From assembly GCF_018122735.1 (NCBI RefSeq), contig NZ_JAGRRD010000001.1, positions 1,442,375-1,506,374 on the forward strand: a DNA stretch of 64,000 nt, in the 5' to 3' direction. The notes under the pieces were generated by a model that was not told where the DNA came from, did not search any database, and saw only the letters and a list, made by a program, of their open reading frames with translations. The translations under genes were made by a program, and so were the position numbers. Every line of letters begins with the position of its first letter. Position 1 is the first letter of the stretch. The DNA is from Azoarcus sp. L1K30. Its GTDB lineage: Bacteria > Pseudomonadota > Gammaproteobacteria > Burkholderiales > Rhodocyclaceae. Positions 33,429 through 43,007 of the stretch are shown here, piece by piece.

Positions 33429-33529
33429 ATTGCATCAGGCCGCGGATTATAGCCGAACTGTCGCGACATGCCAGCAATGCGTGGCCACCTCGCTCCACAT
33501 CGGAATGTGCGCGCAAGGCTTTTCTTTTT

Positions 33530-33559
33530 CCGATAACTGTATAAAATTACAGTTATCGG
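33530..33559 (+). promoter_or_regulatory. SOS-type LexA box in a longer dyad
   Basis: CTGT-ATAAAATT-ACAG (33537-33552) matches the LexA consensus CTGT-N8-ACAG with an AT-rich centre. It lies within a perfect inverted repeat with 11-base arms (CCGATAACTGT / ACAGTTATCGG, 33530-33540 and 33549-33559). TATAAA at 33540-33545 inside the site could be the -10. Located 48 bases before the small membrane protein gene. It is not followed by a U-run on either strand, so it is not a terminator. Confidence 0.65.
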
Positions 33560-33606
33560 GGCGACACACAGGCTCGCCGGAATTCCCCCGCGAAAGGAGA
33601 GACGCG

Positions 33607-33768
33607 ATGACACCACGAATCAATCAGCTGTTGATGGGGTTTGGCCTGCTGGCGGGGCTGCTGCTGGGCACGGGAAATACTGGCGGGGGTGTCGCGATGG
33701 CGATCGCCGGCGCGGCGGGCGCATGGCTGATGCGCACGCGGCCAGGTCAGGAACGCAGCCTTTGGTGA
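33607..33768 (+). CDS. Small membrane protein behind a LexA-like box
   Basis: 53 aa, start set by GAAAGGAG at 33592-33599, eight bases before the ATG; upstream frame to 33430 runs through the operator and is not coding. The sequence is hydrophobic and Gly-rich with two potential membrane segments (NQLLMGFGLLAGLLLG and GGGVAMAIAGAAGAWLM) and a basic tail MRTRPGQERSLW. I recognise no family. The LexA-like site upstream suggests DNA-damage control; small SOS-induced membrane proteins such as TisB are a loose precedent only. Confidence 0.65.
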   Translation: MTPRINQLLMGFGLLAGLLLGTGNTGGGVAMAIAGAAGAWLMRTRPGQERSLW

Positions 33769-33783
33769 GTAACCTGGAGCGAA

Positions 33784-34272
33784 TCAGCGCTTTAGCGGAA
33801 TGGGGGTCGCACCATCAACGGCAACAGCGGTCACGCTGTTCTTGGGACTGCCATCGACAAGTTTGTCTGAATAGGTGAGATACACCAGCACATTGCGGCG
33901 GGCATCCACCATGCGCACGACTTGCAGGCGTTTGAAGAGCACGGAGAGGCGCTCGGAAAAGACCTCTTCCTGCTGCGGGATGGGCTCGCGAAAGCGAATC
34001 GGACCGACCTGCCGACAGGCGATCGACGCCTCCGACAGATCCTCCGCCAACCCGACCGCTCCTGACAGACCGCCGGTCTTGGCACGCGACACGTAGCAGG
34101 TGACCCCTTCGACGCGTGGATCGTCATAGGCCTCGACCACCACCTTGTGATTGGGCCCGATAAGTTTCCACACCGTCGACACATCGCCGATCTTCTCTGC
34201 GTATACGACCGAGGCACCCAACATGGCACCCAGCAACACTGCTACGCGAAGCAGATGGCGAGAACGGGTCAT
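33784..34272 (-). CDS. creA: CreA family periplasmic protein
   Basis: 162 aa with a signal peptide ([19 protein letters not shown], cleavage before EKIGDV). The body matches E. coli CreA along its length: [37 protein letters not shown]-type start, [41 protein letters not shown] and [11 protein letters not shown]. The function is unknown; in E. coli it is linked to the CreBC regulon, but no creBCD genes are here. The ATG overlaps the upstream ProQ-family stop by four bases. Confidence 0.93.
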   Translation of the reverse strand: MTRSRHLLRVAVLLGAMLGASVVYAEKIGDVSTVWKLIGPNHKVVVEAYDDPRVEGVTCYVSRAKTGGLSGAVGLAEDLSEASIACRQVGPIRFREPIPQQEEVFSERLSVLFKRLQVVRMVDARRNVLVYLTYSDKLVDGSPKNSVTAVAVDGATPIPLKR

Positions 34273-34703
34273 TTGCCGAATTTGCTCATCAATTGTTGAA
34301 GCTTTTCGTCCCGGCGACGTTCAGCCTCTTCGCGCTTGCGCTCGGCCTCTTCGGCCTCGCGCTTCGCGCGTTGCTGTTTTGCCACCGCAGCAAAGCGCTC
34401 CTTGAGCGTCGCCGATGCGTGCGCGCGCTGCTCCTCTGTCACCTCACCGGCCACATTGCCGTCGAAGTCGAAGCGCTCGGTCGCTTTCTCCATTGCTTTC
34501 AAGTAGCGGGTAGACGCCGTGTGCATGCGCAGCGCAGAGCGCAACGTGCGTTTCTCGAACTCGGGAAAGCGCTCGAGAATATTGGTATCGATGCGAATCG
34601 CCAGCGGCTTGCATTCCCGAAACGTGGGCGATTGTTCCTGCAATTTCTGCAAGAGCGCCCGGGGCTCGAGGGAGGTCTTCGGAGAGGGTGCTTCGTTCGT
34701 CAT
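34269..34703 (-). CDS. proQ: ProQ/FinO-family RNA-binding protein
   Basis: 144 aa. The central FinO/ProQ domain spans about residues 12-100 ([22 protein letters not shown], then [18 protein letters not shown]). The C-terminal part (about 100-144) is a charged coiled-coil-like stretch of Arg, Lys and Glu ([21 protein letters not shown]). The family binds structured small RNAs and mRNA 3' ends as an RNA chaperone. The start at 34703 ([11 protein letters not shown]) is chosen from family length; there is no ribosome-binding site, and the frame stays open to 34889. Operon with creA (ATGA overlap). Confidence 0.85.
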   Translation of the reverse strand: MTNEAPSPKTSLEPRALLQKLQEQSPTFRECKPLAIRIDTNILERFPEFEKRTLRSALRMHTASTRYLKAMEKATERFDFDGNVAGEVTEEQRAHASATLKERFAAVAKQQRAKREAEEAERKREEAERRRDEKLQQLMSKFGK

Positions 34704-34951
34704 GGTGCGGCAATGTTCGGCTTGGAGCCAGCATTCTACCTGAGCCATCTGCCGACATTGGCGGTTTGATCGCACAGCGGACGATCCGTGCGGGCGATAC
34801 GTCGCATCAGGGCAACGCAATGGGCGGAACCTTGCGCGCCTGTCGTCGTCTGTGCCGTAGGGGATGCCGCGATTGCACCGGATGAACATTAACCCATGCT
34901 AATATTCTCGCGTTCGTCGATTCGTCATCACTGCCTTTCTGGACTACCGAC

Positions 34952-35284
34952 ATGGAAAAACGCTGGAAGCGCCTACCAGGATCGCGGATCGAGCCTGCCG
35001 GATCCGAGCGCAAAGTGCTGCGCAGACTCCCGGTGATTGCACTGGCGGGCACCGCGTTGTGCGTCGCCGTCTCGCTCGTGGCACGCCTCGTGTGGTGGGG
35101 TGAAACGGCCGACGAAATTCTGCGCACACTGCAGATGATAGATATCTGGGTGGTCGCGGCCATCGTATTGCACTGGACCGTGGTACTCACCGTTGCAATC
35201 TTCTGCTTCATCATCTTCGTCATGAAGGGCCCGGCCTACGTCGCCGATGGCTATGACCTCCCCGACACGAACGCCCCGCGCTGA
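34952..35284 (+). CDS. Hypothetical two-helix membrane protein
   Basis: 110 aa. A basic N-terminus (MEKRWKRLPGSR), then two clear membrane segments: VIALAGTALCVAVSLVARLVWW (about 28-49) and IWVVAAIVLHWTVVLTVAIFCFIIFVM (about 65-91), and a short polar tail. I recognise no family. No ribosome-binding site is visible, but codon third positions are GC-rich as in real genes here, and a possible -10 (TAATAT) lies about 45 bases upstream. It precedes the rhodanese gene by 81 bases. Confidence 0.6.
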   Translation: MEKRWKRLPGSRIEPAGSERKVLRRLPVIALAGTALCVAVSLVARLVWWGETADEILRTLQMIDIWVVAAIVLHWTVVLTVAIFCFIIFVMKGPAYVADGYDLPDTNAPR

Positions 35285-35365
35285 GCCGTGCCATCGGCCG
35301 AAATCCTGGGAGCGCACTGCGGTCGAACCCCTGTTCATCAATCCAACCATTCACACAGGATATCC

Positions 35366-35746
35366 ATGAAGTCAGCTCACGATCTGGTAAGCGCAGCAAA
35401 ATCGCGAATTGAGGAAATCTCCGTTGAAAACGCAGAGGGCCTGATCAGGGATGCCGACGTCGTCATCGACGTTCGCGAAGCCGACGAGTTTGCGGCAGGC
35501 CACATTCCGGGTGCGATCCACATCCCCCGCGGCTTGCTCGAATTCAAGATGAGCGGCACCCCGGAACTGGCCGCACGCGACCTCGGCATCATCGTCTATT
35601 GCAAGACGAGCGGCCGGGCGGCCCTTGCCGCCTGTGCGCTGGCCGAAATGGGCTATCTTTCCGTCCGCTCCATTGCCGGCGGCTTCGACGCCTGGTCTGC
35701 CGCCGGCAAACCCGTGATCAAACCGGCATTGCCAAGCTTCGAATAG
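35366..35746 (+). CDS. Rhodanese-like sulfurtransferase
   Basis: 126 aa single rhodanese domain. DVVIDVREADEFAAGHIPGAIHIPRG carries the first conserved block, and the active-site loop is VYCKTSGRAALAA, with the Cys that holds the persulfide. IAGGFDAWSAAGKPVI is the usual C-terminal block. The start at 35366 (MKSAHDLVSAAK) has AGGA 5 bases upstream; a GC-rich in-frame extension to 35288 is not supported. Sulfur donor and acceptor are unknown. Confidence 0.9.
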   Translation: MKSAHDLVSAAKSRIEEISVENAEGLIRDADVVIDVREADEFAAGHIPGAIHIPRGLLEFKMSGTPELAARDLGIIVYCKTSGRAALAACALAEMGYLSVRSIAGGFDAWSAAGKPVIKPALPSFE

Positions 35747-36096
35747 TCTCATCCCCTTCGCGCTGGGCCCGACCCAAGGCCCAGGCGCGCCGGTCGAAGC
35801 AGACGAGGGTCACGACCGGCATCCGCATCTCGGTCTGCCCCCTGTGACACTCGATGGCCACCCTTGGCCAATTGTTGCGATCGCGCAACTGCGGCTTCGC
35901 CTGCCGCCTTCGACCGTTTTGGCTCGATACTGTGCAAGCGCCACAGCCTGCCCGCAAGGACGTTGCGGCACGGCGCCCACCCCGTTCGCCAACTGCTTAC
36001 GTGCGGCGCCCGACGGGCAACCTGCCGGCGATGCGGTAAAATGCCGCGTTTTTCGCCCCGGGGCCGCCGCCCTCCTCCAACGGAAGTAGACCCACT
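35747..36096. other. Intergenic region before mutS
   Basis: 350 bases without a convincing gene. A hairpin (CGCGCTGGGC 35759-35768 with GCCCAGGCGCG 35779-35789, one bulge) follows the rhodanese stop but lacks a U-run, so it is at best a weak terminator. Several open frames on the minus strand run through the region into mutS with no family features. GGAAG at 36082-36086 is the likely ribosome-binding site of mutS. Confidence 0.4.
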
Positions 36097-38691
36097 TTGA
36101 AAACCCGGCAAGAAAACGCGCCCGCGGCCGACGACTTTCCCGGCCACACGCCAATGATGGTCCAGTATCTGCGCATCAAGACGCAGCACCCGGACACCCT
36201 GCTGTTTTATCGCATGGGCGACTTCTACGAACTCTTCTTCGACGATGCCGAAAAAGCGGCCCGACTGCTCGACATCACGCTGACGACCCGCGGCCAGTCC
36301 GCGGGCAAGCCGATCAAGATGGCCGGGGTGCCGTTCCATGCAGTCGAGCAATACCTGACCCGCTTGGTCAAGCTGGGCGAATCGGTGGTGATTGCGGAGC
36401 AGGTCGGCGAACCGGGCGCCACCAAGGGACCGATGGAGCGCGCGGTCAGCCGCATCGTGACGCCCGGCACACTCACCGATGCCGCGCTGCTCGACGAGCG
36501 TCGCGACGCACTGCTGCTATCGGCGAACCTTCACCGCGGCGTGCTCGGCCTGGCCTGGCTCAATCTTGCCAATGGCGATCTGCGGCTGATGGAATGCCCG
36601 GCCGAGTCGCTGCAAGCCCAGTTCGAGCGCCTGCGCCCGGCCGAAGTGCTGATTCCGGACGGCCTCTCGCTGCCCTTGATGGAGCAGCTTTCCCCCGCAC
36701 TTCGCCGGCTCGCCGACTGGCAGTTCGACGCCGAAACCGGCGTGCGGCTGCTTACGGGCCACTTTGCCACCCGCGATCTCGCCGGGTTTGGTGTGGACGA
36801 ACTGCCGGTCGCACTCGGCGCCGCGGCCGCACTCTACGACTACGCCAAGACCACCCAGCGCCAGAGCCTGACCCATATCACCGGCCTGACCGTGGAACGC
36901 GAGTCGGAATATCTCCGCCTCGACGCCGCGACCCGCCGCAATCTCGAGCTAACCGAGACCCTGCGCGGCGAAAGCGCACCCACGCTGCTGTCGCTGCTCG
37001 ACACCTGCGTCACCAGCATGGGTTCGCGCTGGATGCGCCACGCGCTGCATCATCCGCTGCGCGACCGCAATCTGCCGGCAGCCCGTCATCAGGCCGTAGC
37101 CGAACTCGTCGGCGACGGCAACGGGGAGATCGCCTCGGCCGTACGCGGTGCCCTGCGCGGCGTGGCAGATGTCGACCGGATCACCGCGCGCATTGCCCTG
37201 CGCAGCGCGCGCCCACGCGATCTATCGGCCCTGCGCGAAAGCCTGACGCGCTTGCCTCAGCTTGCCGCAGCGCTGGCCCCGGCCCGCGCCGACCTGTTGT
37301 CGGGAATCGGTGTGGCCTTGGCGATCTCACCCGACGCGCTCGAACTGCTCGCGCGCGCGATTGCCGACGAGCCCGCAGCGATGGTGCGTGACGGCGGCGT
37401 GATCGCACCGGGTTTTGACGCCGAACTGGACGAGTTGCGCGACATCCAGACCAACTGCGGCGAATTCCTGATGGCCCTCGAGGTGCGGGAGCGCGAGCGC
37501 AGCGGCATTCCGGGCCTGAAGGTGGAATTCAACCGTGTTCACGGCTTTTACATCGAAGTCAGCCGTCTGCATGCGGACAAGGTGCCCGACGACTATCGCC
37601 GCCGCCAAACCCTGAAGAACGCCGAGCGCTACATCACCCCCGAACTCAAGGCCTTCGAGGACAAGGCGCTGTCGGCGCAGGAACGTGCGCTCACGCGCGA
37701 GAAACTCCTCTATGAACAGATTCTCGATGCCCTCGCGCAGCACATCCCGCCGCTGCAGGCCATCGCCCGCGCCCTCGCCACGCTCGACGGACTCGCCGCC
37801 TTTGCCGACGCGGCGCTTCGCTACGGTTATGTCGCACCGGTGTTCTCCGAGCAGCCCGGCGTCGCCATCGTCGGCGGACGTCACCCGGTGGTCGAGCGTC
37901 AGGTCGAGGACTTCATCCAGAACGATGCCCGGCTGGCCCCCACCCGGCGCATGCTGATGATTACCGGCCCCAACATGGGTGGTAAATCGACTTTCATGCG
38001 CCAGGTCGCGCTGATCTGCCTGCTCGCGCACGTGGGTAGTTTCGTGCCCGCCCAAAGCGCGACGCTGGGGCCACTGGACGCCATTTTCACCCGCATCGGC
38101 GCCTCGGACGACCTCGCCTCCGGACGCTCGACCTTCATGGTCGAAATGACCGAAGCTTCGGCGATCCTGCACGGCGCGACCGAGCACAGCCTGGTGCTGA
38201 TGGACGAGATCGGCCGCGGCACCTCCACCTTTGACGGTCTCGCTCTCGCCTTCTCGATCGCGCGCCACCTGCTGGAGAAAAACGCCAGCCTGACACTGTT
38301 TGCCACCCACTACTTCGAACTCACCCGGCTCAATACCGAGTACCCGGAGTGCGCCAACGTGCATCTGGACGCAGTCGAACATGGTCACCGCATCGTCTTC
38401 CTGCATGCGCTGGAAGAGGGGCCGGCAAGTCAGAGCTACGGGATCGAGGTCGCCGCACTGGCGGGCATTCCGGCGTCGGTCATCCGCGACGCCAAGCGCC
38501 GCCTGCGCGCGCTGGAAAACCGCGAGATCGGCAGCGGCCCGCAGGCCGACCTCTTTGCCGCGCTGCCCGAACCGGACACCGCGCCGCTATCGCATCCGGC
38601 GCTCACCGCACTGGCCGATATCGACCCTGACAGCCTCAGCCCGCGCGAGGCGCTCGAACAACTGTATGCACTGAAGCGGATGACGACATGA
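36097..38691 (+). CDS. mutS: DNA mismatch repair protein MutS
   Basis: 864 aa. It recognises base mismatches and small loops and recruits MutL. The mismatch-reading motif appears as GDFYELFF (F-x-E) in domain I. The ATPase part has Walker [15 protein letters not shown] (about residues 623-636), [19 protein letters not shown] and the ATHYFELT block. The start is a TTG at 36097, with GGAAG about 10 bases upstream; family proteins begin shortly before the [12 protein letters not shown] segment, in agreement. The stop overlaps the next gene by four bases (ATGA). Confidence 0.96.
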   Translation: MKTRQENAPAADDFPGHTPMMVQYLRIKTQHPDTLLFYRMGDFYELFFDDAEKAARLLDITLTTRGQSAGKPIKMAGVPFHAVEQYLTRLVKLGESVVIAEQVGEPGATKGPMERAVSRIVTPGTLTDAALLDERRDALLLSANLHRGVLGLAWLNLANGDLRLMECPAESLQAQFERLRPAEVLIPDGLSLPLMEQLSPALRRLADWQFDAETGVRLLTGHFATRDLAGFGVDELPVALGAAAALYDYAKTTQRQSLTHITGLTVERESEYLRLDAATRRNLELTETLRGESAPTLLSLLDTCVTSMGSRWMRHALHHPLRDRNLPAARHQAVAELVGDGNGEIASAVRGALRGVADVDRITARIALRSARPRDLSALRESLTRLPQLAAALAPARADLLSGIGVALAISPDALELLARAIADEPAAMVRDGGVIAPGFDAELDELRDIQTNCGEFLMALEVRERERSGIPGLKVEFNRVHGFYIEVSRLHADKVPDDYRRRQTLKNAERYITPELKAFEDKALSAQERALTREKLLYEQILDALAQHIPPLQAIARALATLDGLAAFADAALRYGYVAPVFSEQPGVAIVGGRHPVVERQVEDFIQNDARLAPTRRMLMITGPNMGGKSTFMRQVALICLLAHVGSFVPAQSATLGPLDAIFTRIGASDDLASGRSTFMVEMTEASAILHGATEHSLVLMDEIGRGTSTFDGLALAFSIARHLLEKNASLTLFATHYFELTRLNTEYPECANVHLDAVEHGHRIVFLHALEEGPASQSYGIEVAALAGIPASVIRDAKRRLRALENREIGSGPQADLFAALPEPDTAPLSHPALTALADIDPDSLSPREALEQLYALKRMTT

Positions 38692-39458
38692 GCACGCCGA
38701 TCGACATTTCAGAAGAGGCCGGCGTTCGCTACCTTCATTTCGGTTCCGAATGGATACAGGGCGCGATGCGCATCCGCAAGCCCAATGCGCTGGAACTCGC
38801 CTATACCCGCGAGATGATGGCCGGCCTGCTGCTGCGCGACGGTCTTGTCGAGGATGCCGGCGAGTGGCCGCGCCGCGTCCTGCTCATTGGCCTGGGCGCG
38901 GCCTCACTGGCCCGCTTCATTCATCATCATCTGCCGCAGAGCCGGATCCAGGTGGTCGAGATTGCCCCCTCCGTGGTCGCCGCGGCGCGACAGTTCTTTC
39001 GCCTGCCGCAGGAAAGTGCCCGGCTCTCGATCCACATTGGCGACGGCGCACAATTCGTCATTGAGAAGGACACCCGTTACGACTACATCCTGGTCGACGG
39101 CTTCGACCGCAACGCTCGCGCCGGCGCGCTCGATACCCTGCCCTTCTACCAGGCCGTGCGTGCCCGCTTGTCCGACCAGGGTCTGATGTCGGTCAACCTA
39201 TTCGGCCGCTCACGTGGCTACAAGGCCAGTATCGAGCGCATTCTGTCCGCCTTCGACGATCGCGCCATCGCATTTCCTTCGTGTGACAGCGGAAACGTGG
39301 TGGCCTTCGCCGCTGCCGGCGACCCCCTGAACCGTCCCATCGCCGAGCTTCGCACACGCGCCGCATCGCTCAAGACCGCAACCGGACTCGACCTGCTGCC
39401 TACGGTGACCCGCCTCGAGCAGGCCGGCAGCCTGCCCGGTGGCACGCTTTGTCTTTAA
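38688..39458 (+). CDS. Spermidine-synthase-like methyltransferase-fold protein
   Basis: 256 aa Rossmann protein of the spermidine-synthase-like group: [20 protein letters not shown] (nucleotide/SAM-type glycine motif), [18 protein letters not shown], then [26 protein letters not shown]. The N-terminal [21 protein letters not shown] takes the place of the polyamine-synthase start. The Asp of the usual catalytic DSTDP-like motif is replaced by VDGFDRNAR, so real polyamine synthesis is doubtful. Translationally coupled to mutS (4-base overlap), a common arrangement in this group; no repair role is known. Confidence 0.82.
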   Translation: MSTPIDISEEAGVRYLHFGSEWIQGAMRIRKPNALELAYTREMMAGLLLRDGLVEDAGEWPRRVLLIGLGAASLARFIHHHLPQSRIQVVEIAPSVVAAARQFFRLPQESARLSIHIGDGAQFVIEKDTRYDYILVDGFDRNARAGALDTLPFYQAVRARLSDQGLMSVNLFGRSRGYKASIERILSAFDDRAIAFPSCDSGNVVAFAAAGDPLNRPIAELRTRAASLKTATGLDLLPTVTRLEQAGSLPGGTLCL

Positions 39459-39520
39459 GAACTCTGCGGGTCGCGGTATTGTCCACTCTGACCGACTCCT
39501 GAATTGAAACCGGACATGCC

Positions 39521-39730
39521 ATGAGTACATTCATTCTTGCCATCATTGTCGTCGGCATTCTGTTTGCCGCGATGGCGATCGGAGTGATCTTCGGGCGCAA
39601 GCCGATCGCTGGCAGCTGCGGCGGCCTGGGCGCGGTCGGGCTCGAATGCGAGGGCGGCTGCGAGAAGCCCTGCCCCGAGCGGCTTGCACGCATGAAAGCA
39701 CAGGCCGAACAAGAACAATCACAATCCTGA
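39521..39730 (+). CDS. nqrM: NqrM, (Na+)-NQR maturation protein
   Basis: 69 aa. One N-terminal membrane helix (FILAIIVVGILFAAMAIGVIFG) followed by the family signature RKPIAGSCGGLGAVGLECEGGCEKPCPERL with four cysteines. NqrM is thought to deliver or help bind the iron of the NqrD/NqrE site in the sodium-pumping NADH:quinone oxidoreductase. Normally encoded next to apbE or nqrF; here it lies between a spermidine-synthase-like gene and a CBS gene, with no nqr genes in the window. Confidence 0.88.
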   Translation: MSTFILAIIVVGILFAAMAIGVIFGRKPIAGSCGGLGAVGLECEGGCEKPCPERLARMKAQAEQEQSQS

Positions 39731-39749
39731 ACACACTTCCGGAGGCGCG

Positions 39750-40175
39750 ATGCTCCATTCCCTGCTCGTCAAGGACTACATGATTGGCGACCACCTGGCC
39801 CTCCATCCGGAGGACGAGGTTCTGCATGCCATCCATACCCTCATCGAACACGGCCTCAGCGGTGCCCCCGTTGCCGACGACAACGGTCACCTGATCGGCT
39901 TTCTGTCCGAGAAGGATTGCCTCAAGGTCGCACTCAACGCCTCCTATTTCGAACAGCAGGCCGGACTGATCGCCGATTACATGAGCAAGAACGTGGTATC
40001 GGTCAAGGGTGACAGCAGCCTGATCGACGCCATCGAGATCTTTCTCGGGCAGTCCTATCGTTGCCTGCCGGTCGTCGAAGGCCAGCGCCTGATTGGCCAG
40101 ATCTCGCGCCGCGACATCCTGAAGGGCCTGGAAAAGCTGCGGGCCAGCCACAAGACCACCCGCGTTCGCGGCTAG
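39750..40175 (+). CDS. Two-CBS-domain protein
   Basis: 141 aa, almost entirely two CBS motifs: VKDYMIGDHLALHPEDEVLHAIHTLIEHGLSGAPVADDNGHLIGFLSEKD and IADYMSKNVVSVKGDSSLIDAIEIFLGQSYRCLPVVEGQ-type (read as overlapping family blocks). It probably binds adenine nucleotides as a stand-alone regulator. GGAGG lies 6 bases before the ATG. It follows nqrM by 19 bases and may share its transcript. Convergent with dnaQ; a GC-rich hairpin in the 68-base gap lacks a U-run. Confidence 0.87.
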   Translation: MLHSLLVKDYMIGDHLALHPEDEVLHAIHTLIEHGLSGAPVADDNGHLIGFLSEKDCLKVALNASYFEQQAGLIADYMSKNVVSVKGDSSLIDAIEIFLGQSYRCLPVVEGQRLIGQISRRDILKGLEKLRASHKTTRVRG

Positions 40176-40243
40176 CCCCGGCCGCGGCGCCATCGTGGCG
40201 GCCTTGTGCGCCGCCGCCGAGCGTTCAGCGTGACCGCGCCCGA

Positions 40244-40954
40244 TCACGCGTCCGCGGATTGCGGCGGCAGCCACAGGCACGCCCCCTTCTTCGCCATCTC
40301 GCCGAGAACGGCCTCGTGCGCCTCCAGCTCCTCCGCCGAGGCACGCAACACCATCACCGCCGGGCGTTCGACGATCAGCCCCGTCGCATCGGTGTGGGTG
40401 GCGCCCGGCTCCTCCTCAAGCGCCATGATCAGGCTTTCCTGGCCACGGGTCATCGCCAGATAGACCTCGGCCAGCAGTTCGGCATCGAGCAAGGCGCCAT
40501 GCAGCGTGCGATGACCGTTGTCGATCGCGAAGCGGTCGCACAGTGCATCGAGCGACGCCTTCTTGCCCGGATTCTGCTCCTTGGCCAACTTCAAGGTATC
40601 GATGACACCGGCGCAGAGCTGGTCGATCACCGGCCGGCCGAGGAGGCTCAACTCCATGTTGAGAAAGCCGACGTCGAAGCTGGCGTTATGGATGATCAGC
40701 TCGGCGTCACGCACGAACGCCTCGAAACCCGCAGCAATTTCCGCAAACTTGGGCTTGTCGGCAAGAAACTCCAGCGAGATGCCGTGCACCGCCTCGGCCT
40801 CGGCATCAATCTGGCGCTCGGGATTGATGAACACATGGTAGTGGCGCCCGGTGAGGTTGCGGTCGAGCAACTCCACACAGCCGATTTCGATGACACGGTC
40901 ACCATTGCGCCAGTCCAGCCCTGTTGTTTCGGTGTCGAGAACGATCTGTCTCAT
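40244..40954 (-). CDS. dnaQ: DNA polymerase III epsilon subunit (3'-5' proofreading exonuclease)
   Basis: 236 aa. DEDDh exonuclease: ExoI VLDTETTGLDW, ExoII IIHNASFDVGFLNME, ExoIII HGALLDAELLAEVYL, so the catalytic acids and His are all present. It proofreads the replicative polymerase. The C-terminal 55 residues carry the region that binds the alpha subunit. Start ATG at 40954. It lies in the conserved block dnaQ-rnhA-methyltransferase-gloB, as in E. coli (there with yafS), 19 bases after rnhA. Confidence 0.94.
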   Translation of the reverse strand: MRQIVLDTETTGLDWRNGDRVIEIGCVELLDRNLTGRHYHVFINPERQIDAEAEAVHGISLEFLADKPKFAEIAAGFEAFVRDAELIIHNASFDVGFLNMELSLLGRPVIDQLCAGVIDTLKLAKEQNPGKKASLDALCDRFAIDNGHRTLHGALLDAELLAEVYLAMTRGQESLIMALEEEPGATHTDATGLIVERPAVMVLRASAEELEAHEAVLGEMAKKGACLWLPPQSADA

Positions 40955-40973
40955 TGCTGCACCCTCGCGCCCG

Positions 40974-41432
40974 TCATGCCTGTACCGCCCGCCCCGCCCG
41001 GCGGACCTCGTCTACGCCACGCCGTGCCAGTTCGTCCGCGCGCTCGTTCTCCGGGTGGCCGGCATGCCCCTTCACCCATAGCCACTTCACCTGGTGCCTG
41101 GCCACCGCCTCATCGAGCATACGCCACAGGTCGGCGTTCTTCACCGGCTCCTTGGAGGCCGTCTTCCAGCCCCGCGCCTTCCAGCCATGAATCCACTCCG
41201 AGATGCCTTTCTGCACGTACTGGCTATCGGTATGCACCCGCACCACCACGGGCCGCTTGAGGAGTTCGAAAGCGCGGATCACGGCCATCATTTCCATGCG
41301 ATTGTTGGTCGTCTGCGGCTCACCTCCCCAGATCTCCTTCTCATGACCACCACTGCGCAGGATCGCGCCCCAGCCTCCGGGACCGGGGTTGCCGCTACAA
41401 GCGCCATCGGTATAGATATCGACTTCTTCCAT
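40974..41432 (-). CDS. rnhA: Ribonuclease HI
   Basis: 152 aa, the normal length. It removes RNA from RNA-DNA hybrids. Catalytic residues are present: [14 protein letters not shown] (first Asp), [13 protein letters not shown] (Glu), [11 protein letters not shown] (Asp) and [16 protein letters not shown] (His and final Asp). Also the [19 protein letters not shown] handle region of RNase HI. The ATG at 41432 is chosen because the protein then starts [10 protein letters not shown] like the family; longer frames have no support. It starts two bases after the methyltransferase stop. Confidence 0.95.
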   Translation of the reverse strand: MEEVDIYTDGACSGNPGPGGWGAILRSGGHEKEIWGGEPQTTNNRMEMMAVIRAFELLKRPVVVRVHTDSQYVQKGISEWIHGWKARGWKTASKEPVKNADLWRMLDEAVARHQVKWLWVKGHAGHPENERADELARRGVDEVRRAGRAVQA

Positions 41433-41434
41433 GC

Positions 41435-42172
41435 TTATTGAGTATTCCTTGTACTGCGGGGATGAATTTCGCGCTGTGCCACTGCGGACAAGCGCTTCGA
41501 GCGCGCACGCCCATCGTTCCAGTTCGGCATGATGACCCGTGTACCCTGCACCCGTTTGATGCCCTGCACCACGTACACCGAACCGCACACCGGCCACCAG
41601 CGCGCGCCGACGCGGTCCATCAAGCGCCACCGATCAAGCCATTTGGGCGACGTCACCGCCGGCGCGTAACAGCCGAACCTGCCCGCCTGGGTTTCAAAAC
41701 CGAGCAGGGTCAGCCAGTCGCGGATGCGCGGCACCGACAGATACTGCCCGGTCCACGGCACTTCGCCCCGCTTGCGCGCCGCCAGTCTGCGCAGTCCCCA
41801 CAAACTGTAGGGATTGAAACCACAGATCACGACACTGCCTTCGGGCACCAGCACCCGCTCGACCTCACGCAACACCTGATGCGGCCGTGCGGCGAACTCA
41901 AGCACGTGCGGCAGCACGACAAGGTCGAGGCTCGCACTCGCAAACGGCAAGGCATCCTCTGCCGCCACGACGGCAACCCTCCCCGCCCGGTTGCAGGCAA
42001 AGCGGAACGGCATTCGATTGGCGTGCAGCAGGTCCACGCCAGGCAATCCGAGTTGCAGGGCGTGGTAGCCAAAGATATCGGCCACCACGGTATCGAGCTG
42101 CTTCTGCTCCCACGCGAGCAGATAGCCACCCTGTGGTGTTTCCAGCCATTCCGACAAACCGGGGATTGACAC
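41435..42172 (-). CDS. Class I SAM-dependent methyltransferase (YafS-like)
   Basis: 245 aa. The SAM fold is visible though motif I is degenerate: [18 protein letters not shown] region, then [38 protein letters not shown], the usual post-I and motif IV-VI pattern, and [19 protein letters not shown]. It sits between rnhA and gloB, exactly where E. coli has yafS, so it is likely the orthologue. The substrate is unknown. The start is a GTG at 42172 (reads SIPGLSEWL next); no ribosome-binding site is visible, and it is divergent from gloB with 28 bases between. Confidence 0.85.
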   Translation of the reverse strand: MSIPGLSEWLETPQGGYLLAWEQKQLDTVVADIFGYHALQLGLPGVDLLHANRMPFRFACNRAGRVAVVAAEDALPFASASLDLVVLPHVLEFAARPHQVLREVERVLVPEGSVVICGFNPYSLWGLRRLAARKRGEVPWTGQYLSVPRIRDWLTLLGFETQAGRFGCYAPAVTSPKWLDRWRLMDRVGARWWPVCGSVYVVQGIKRVQGTRVIMPNWNDGRARSKRLSAVAQREIHPRSTRNTQ

Positions 42173-42200
42173 GAATCGTCAGCGCTTCAAAATCATAAGA

Positions 42201-42962
42201 ATGAACATTATCCCCCTTCCCGCCTTCAGCGATAACTACATCTGGCTCATTCACGATGACCACCATGCAGTTGTCGTGGACCCGGGCGATGCCGCCCCGG
42301 TTCTCGCCTACCTGTCCACTCACGGCCTGAGCCTGTCCGCGATACTGGTTACACACCATCATGCGGACCACGTCGGCGGCCTGCCGGCCTTACTCGAGGC
42401 CTGGCCGGTACCGGTATTCGGGCCTGCCAGCGAACACATCGCCGGCGTCAGCGAGCCGCTGTCCGACGGCGACCGCATCCGCGTTCCGGGCATCGGACTC
42501 AAACTCGAGGTGCTGGAAGTCCCGGCCCACACCGCCGGGCACATCGCCTACTACGCCCCCGGCATCCTGTTCTGCGGCGACACGCTGTTCTCGGCGGGTT
42601 GCGGGCGCCTGTTCGAGGGCACGGCGGAACAGCTCGACGTCGCCTTGCGCCGGCTCGCAGCGCTGGACCCTCACACCCGGGTCTATTGCACCCACGAATA
42701 CACCTTGTCGAACCTGGCATTCGCACGCGCCGCCGAACCGGAGAACGCCGAGCGCGACCGTTACGCCGCCTATTGCGAAACCCTTCGCGCCAACGGTCGC
42801 CCGACGGTGCCGAGCACCATTGCACTGGAAAAGGACATCAACCCGTTCCTGCGCGCAGGAGAGCCGGGCGTGATTGAAACGGTCGCTCGGCACACCGGCG
42901 TCCGCCCCAAGAACACACTCGAGAGCCTGCGCGCGCTGCGCGCCTGGAAAGACACGTTCTGA
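42201..42962 (+). CDS. gloB: Hydroxyacylglutathione hydrolase (glyoxalase II)
   Basis: 253 aa metallo-beta-lactamase-fold enzyme. Hydrolyses S-lactoylglutathione to lactate in methylglyoxal detoxification. Metal ligands: THHHADHVGGLP, HTAGHIAYY, FCGDTLFSAGCGRLFEG and CTHEYTLSNL. The C-terminal block (PSTIALEKDINPFLRAGEP and RPKNTLESLRALRAWKD) is specific for glyoxalase II. Divergent from the methyltransferase gene. Confidence 0.95.
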   Translation: MNIIPLPAFSDNYIWLIHDDHHAVVVDPGDAAPVLAYLSTHGLSLSAILVTHHHADHVGGLPALLEAWPVPVFGPASEHIAGVSEPLSDGDRIRVPGIGLKLEVLEVPAHTAGHIAYYAPGILFCGDTLFSAGCGRLFEGTAEQLDVALRRLAALDPHTRVYCTHEYTLSNLAFARAAEPENAERDRYAAYCETLRANGRPTVPSTIALEKDINPFLRAGEPGVIETVARHTGVRPKNTLESLRALRAWKDTF

Positions 42963-42970
42963 AGCCGGAC

Positions 42971-43007
42971 AAGGATGCCGCCGCGGGCGACCTAGGCAGG
43001 CATCCTT
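42971..43007. terminator. Possible bidirectional terminator behind gloB
   Basis: Nine-base inverted repeat AAGGATGCC / GGCATCCTT (42971-42979 and 42999-43007) between convergent gloB and the response regulator; the loop holds the regulator's stop codon. Only short U-runs, so moderate support. Confidence 0.45.

Noticed and set aside
33530-33559. Dyad read as a terminator
   Set aside because: Hairpin arms are strong but no U-run follows on either strand; the CTGT-N8-ACAG core fits a LexA site better.
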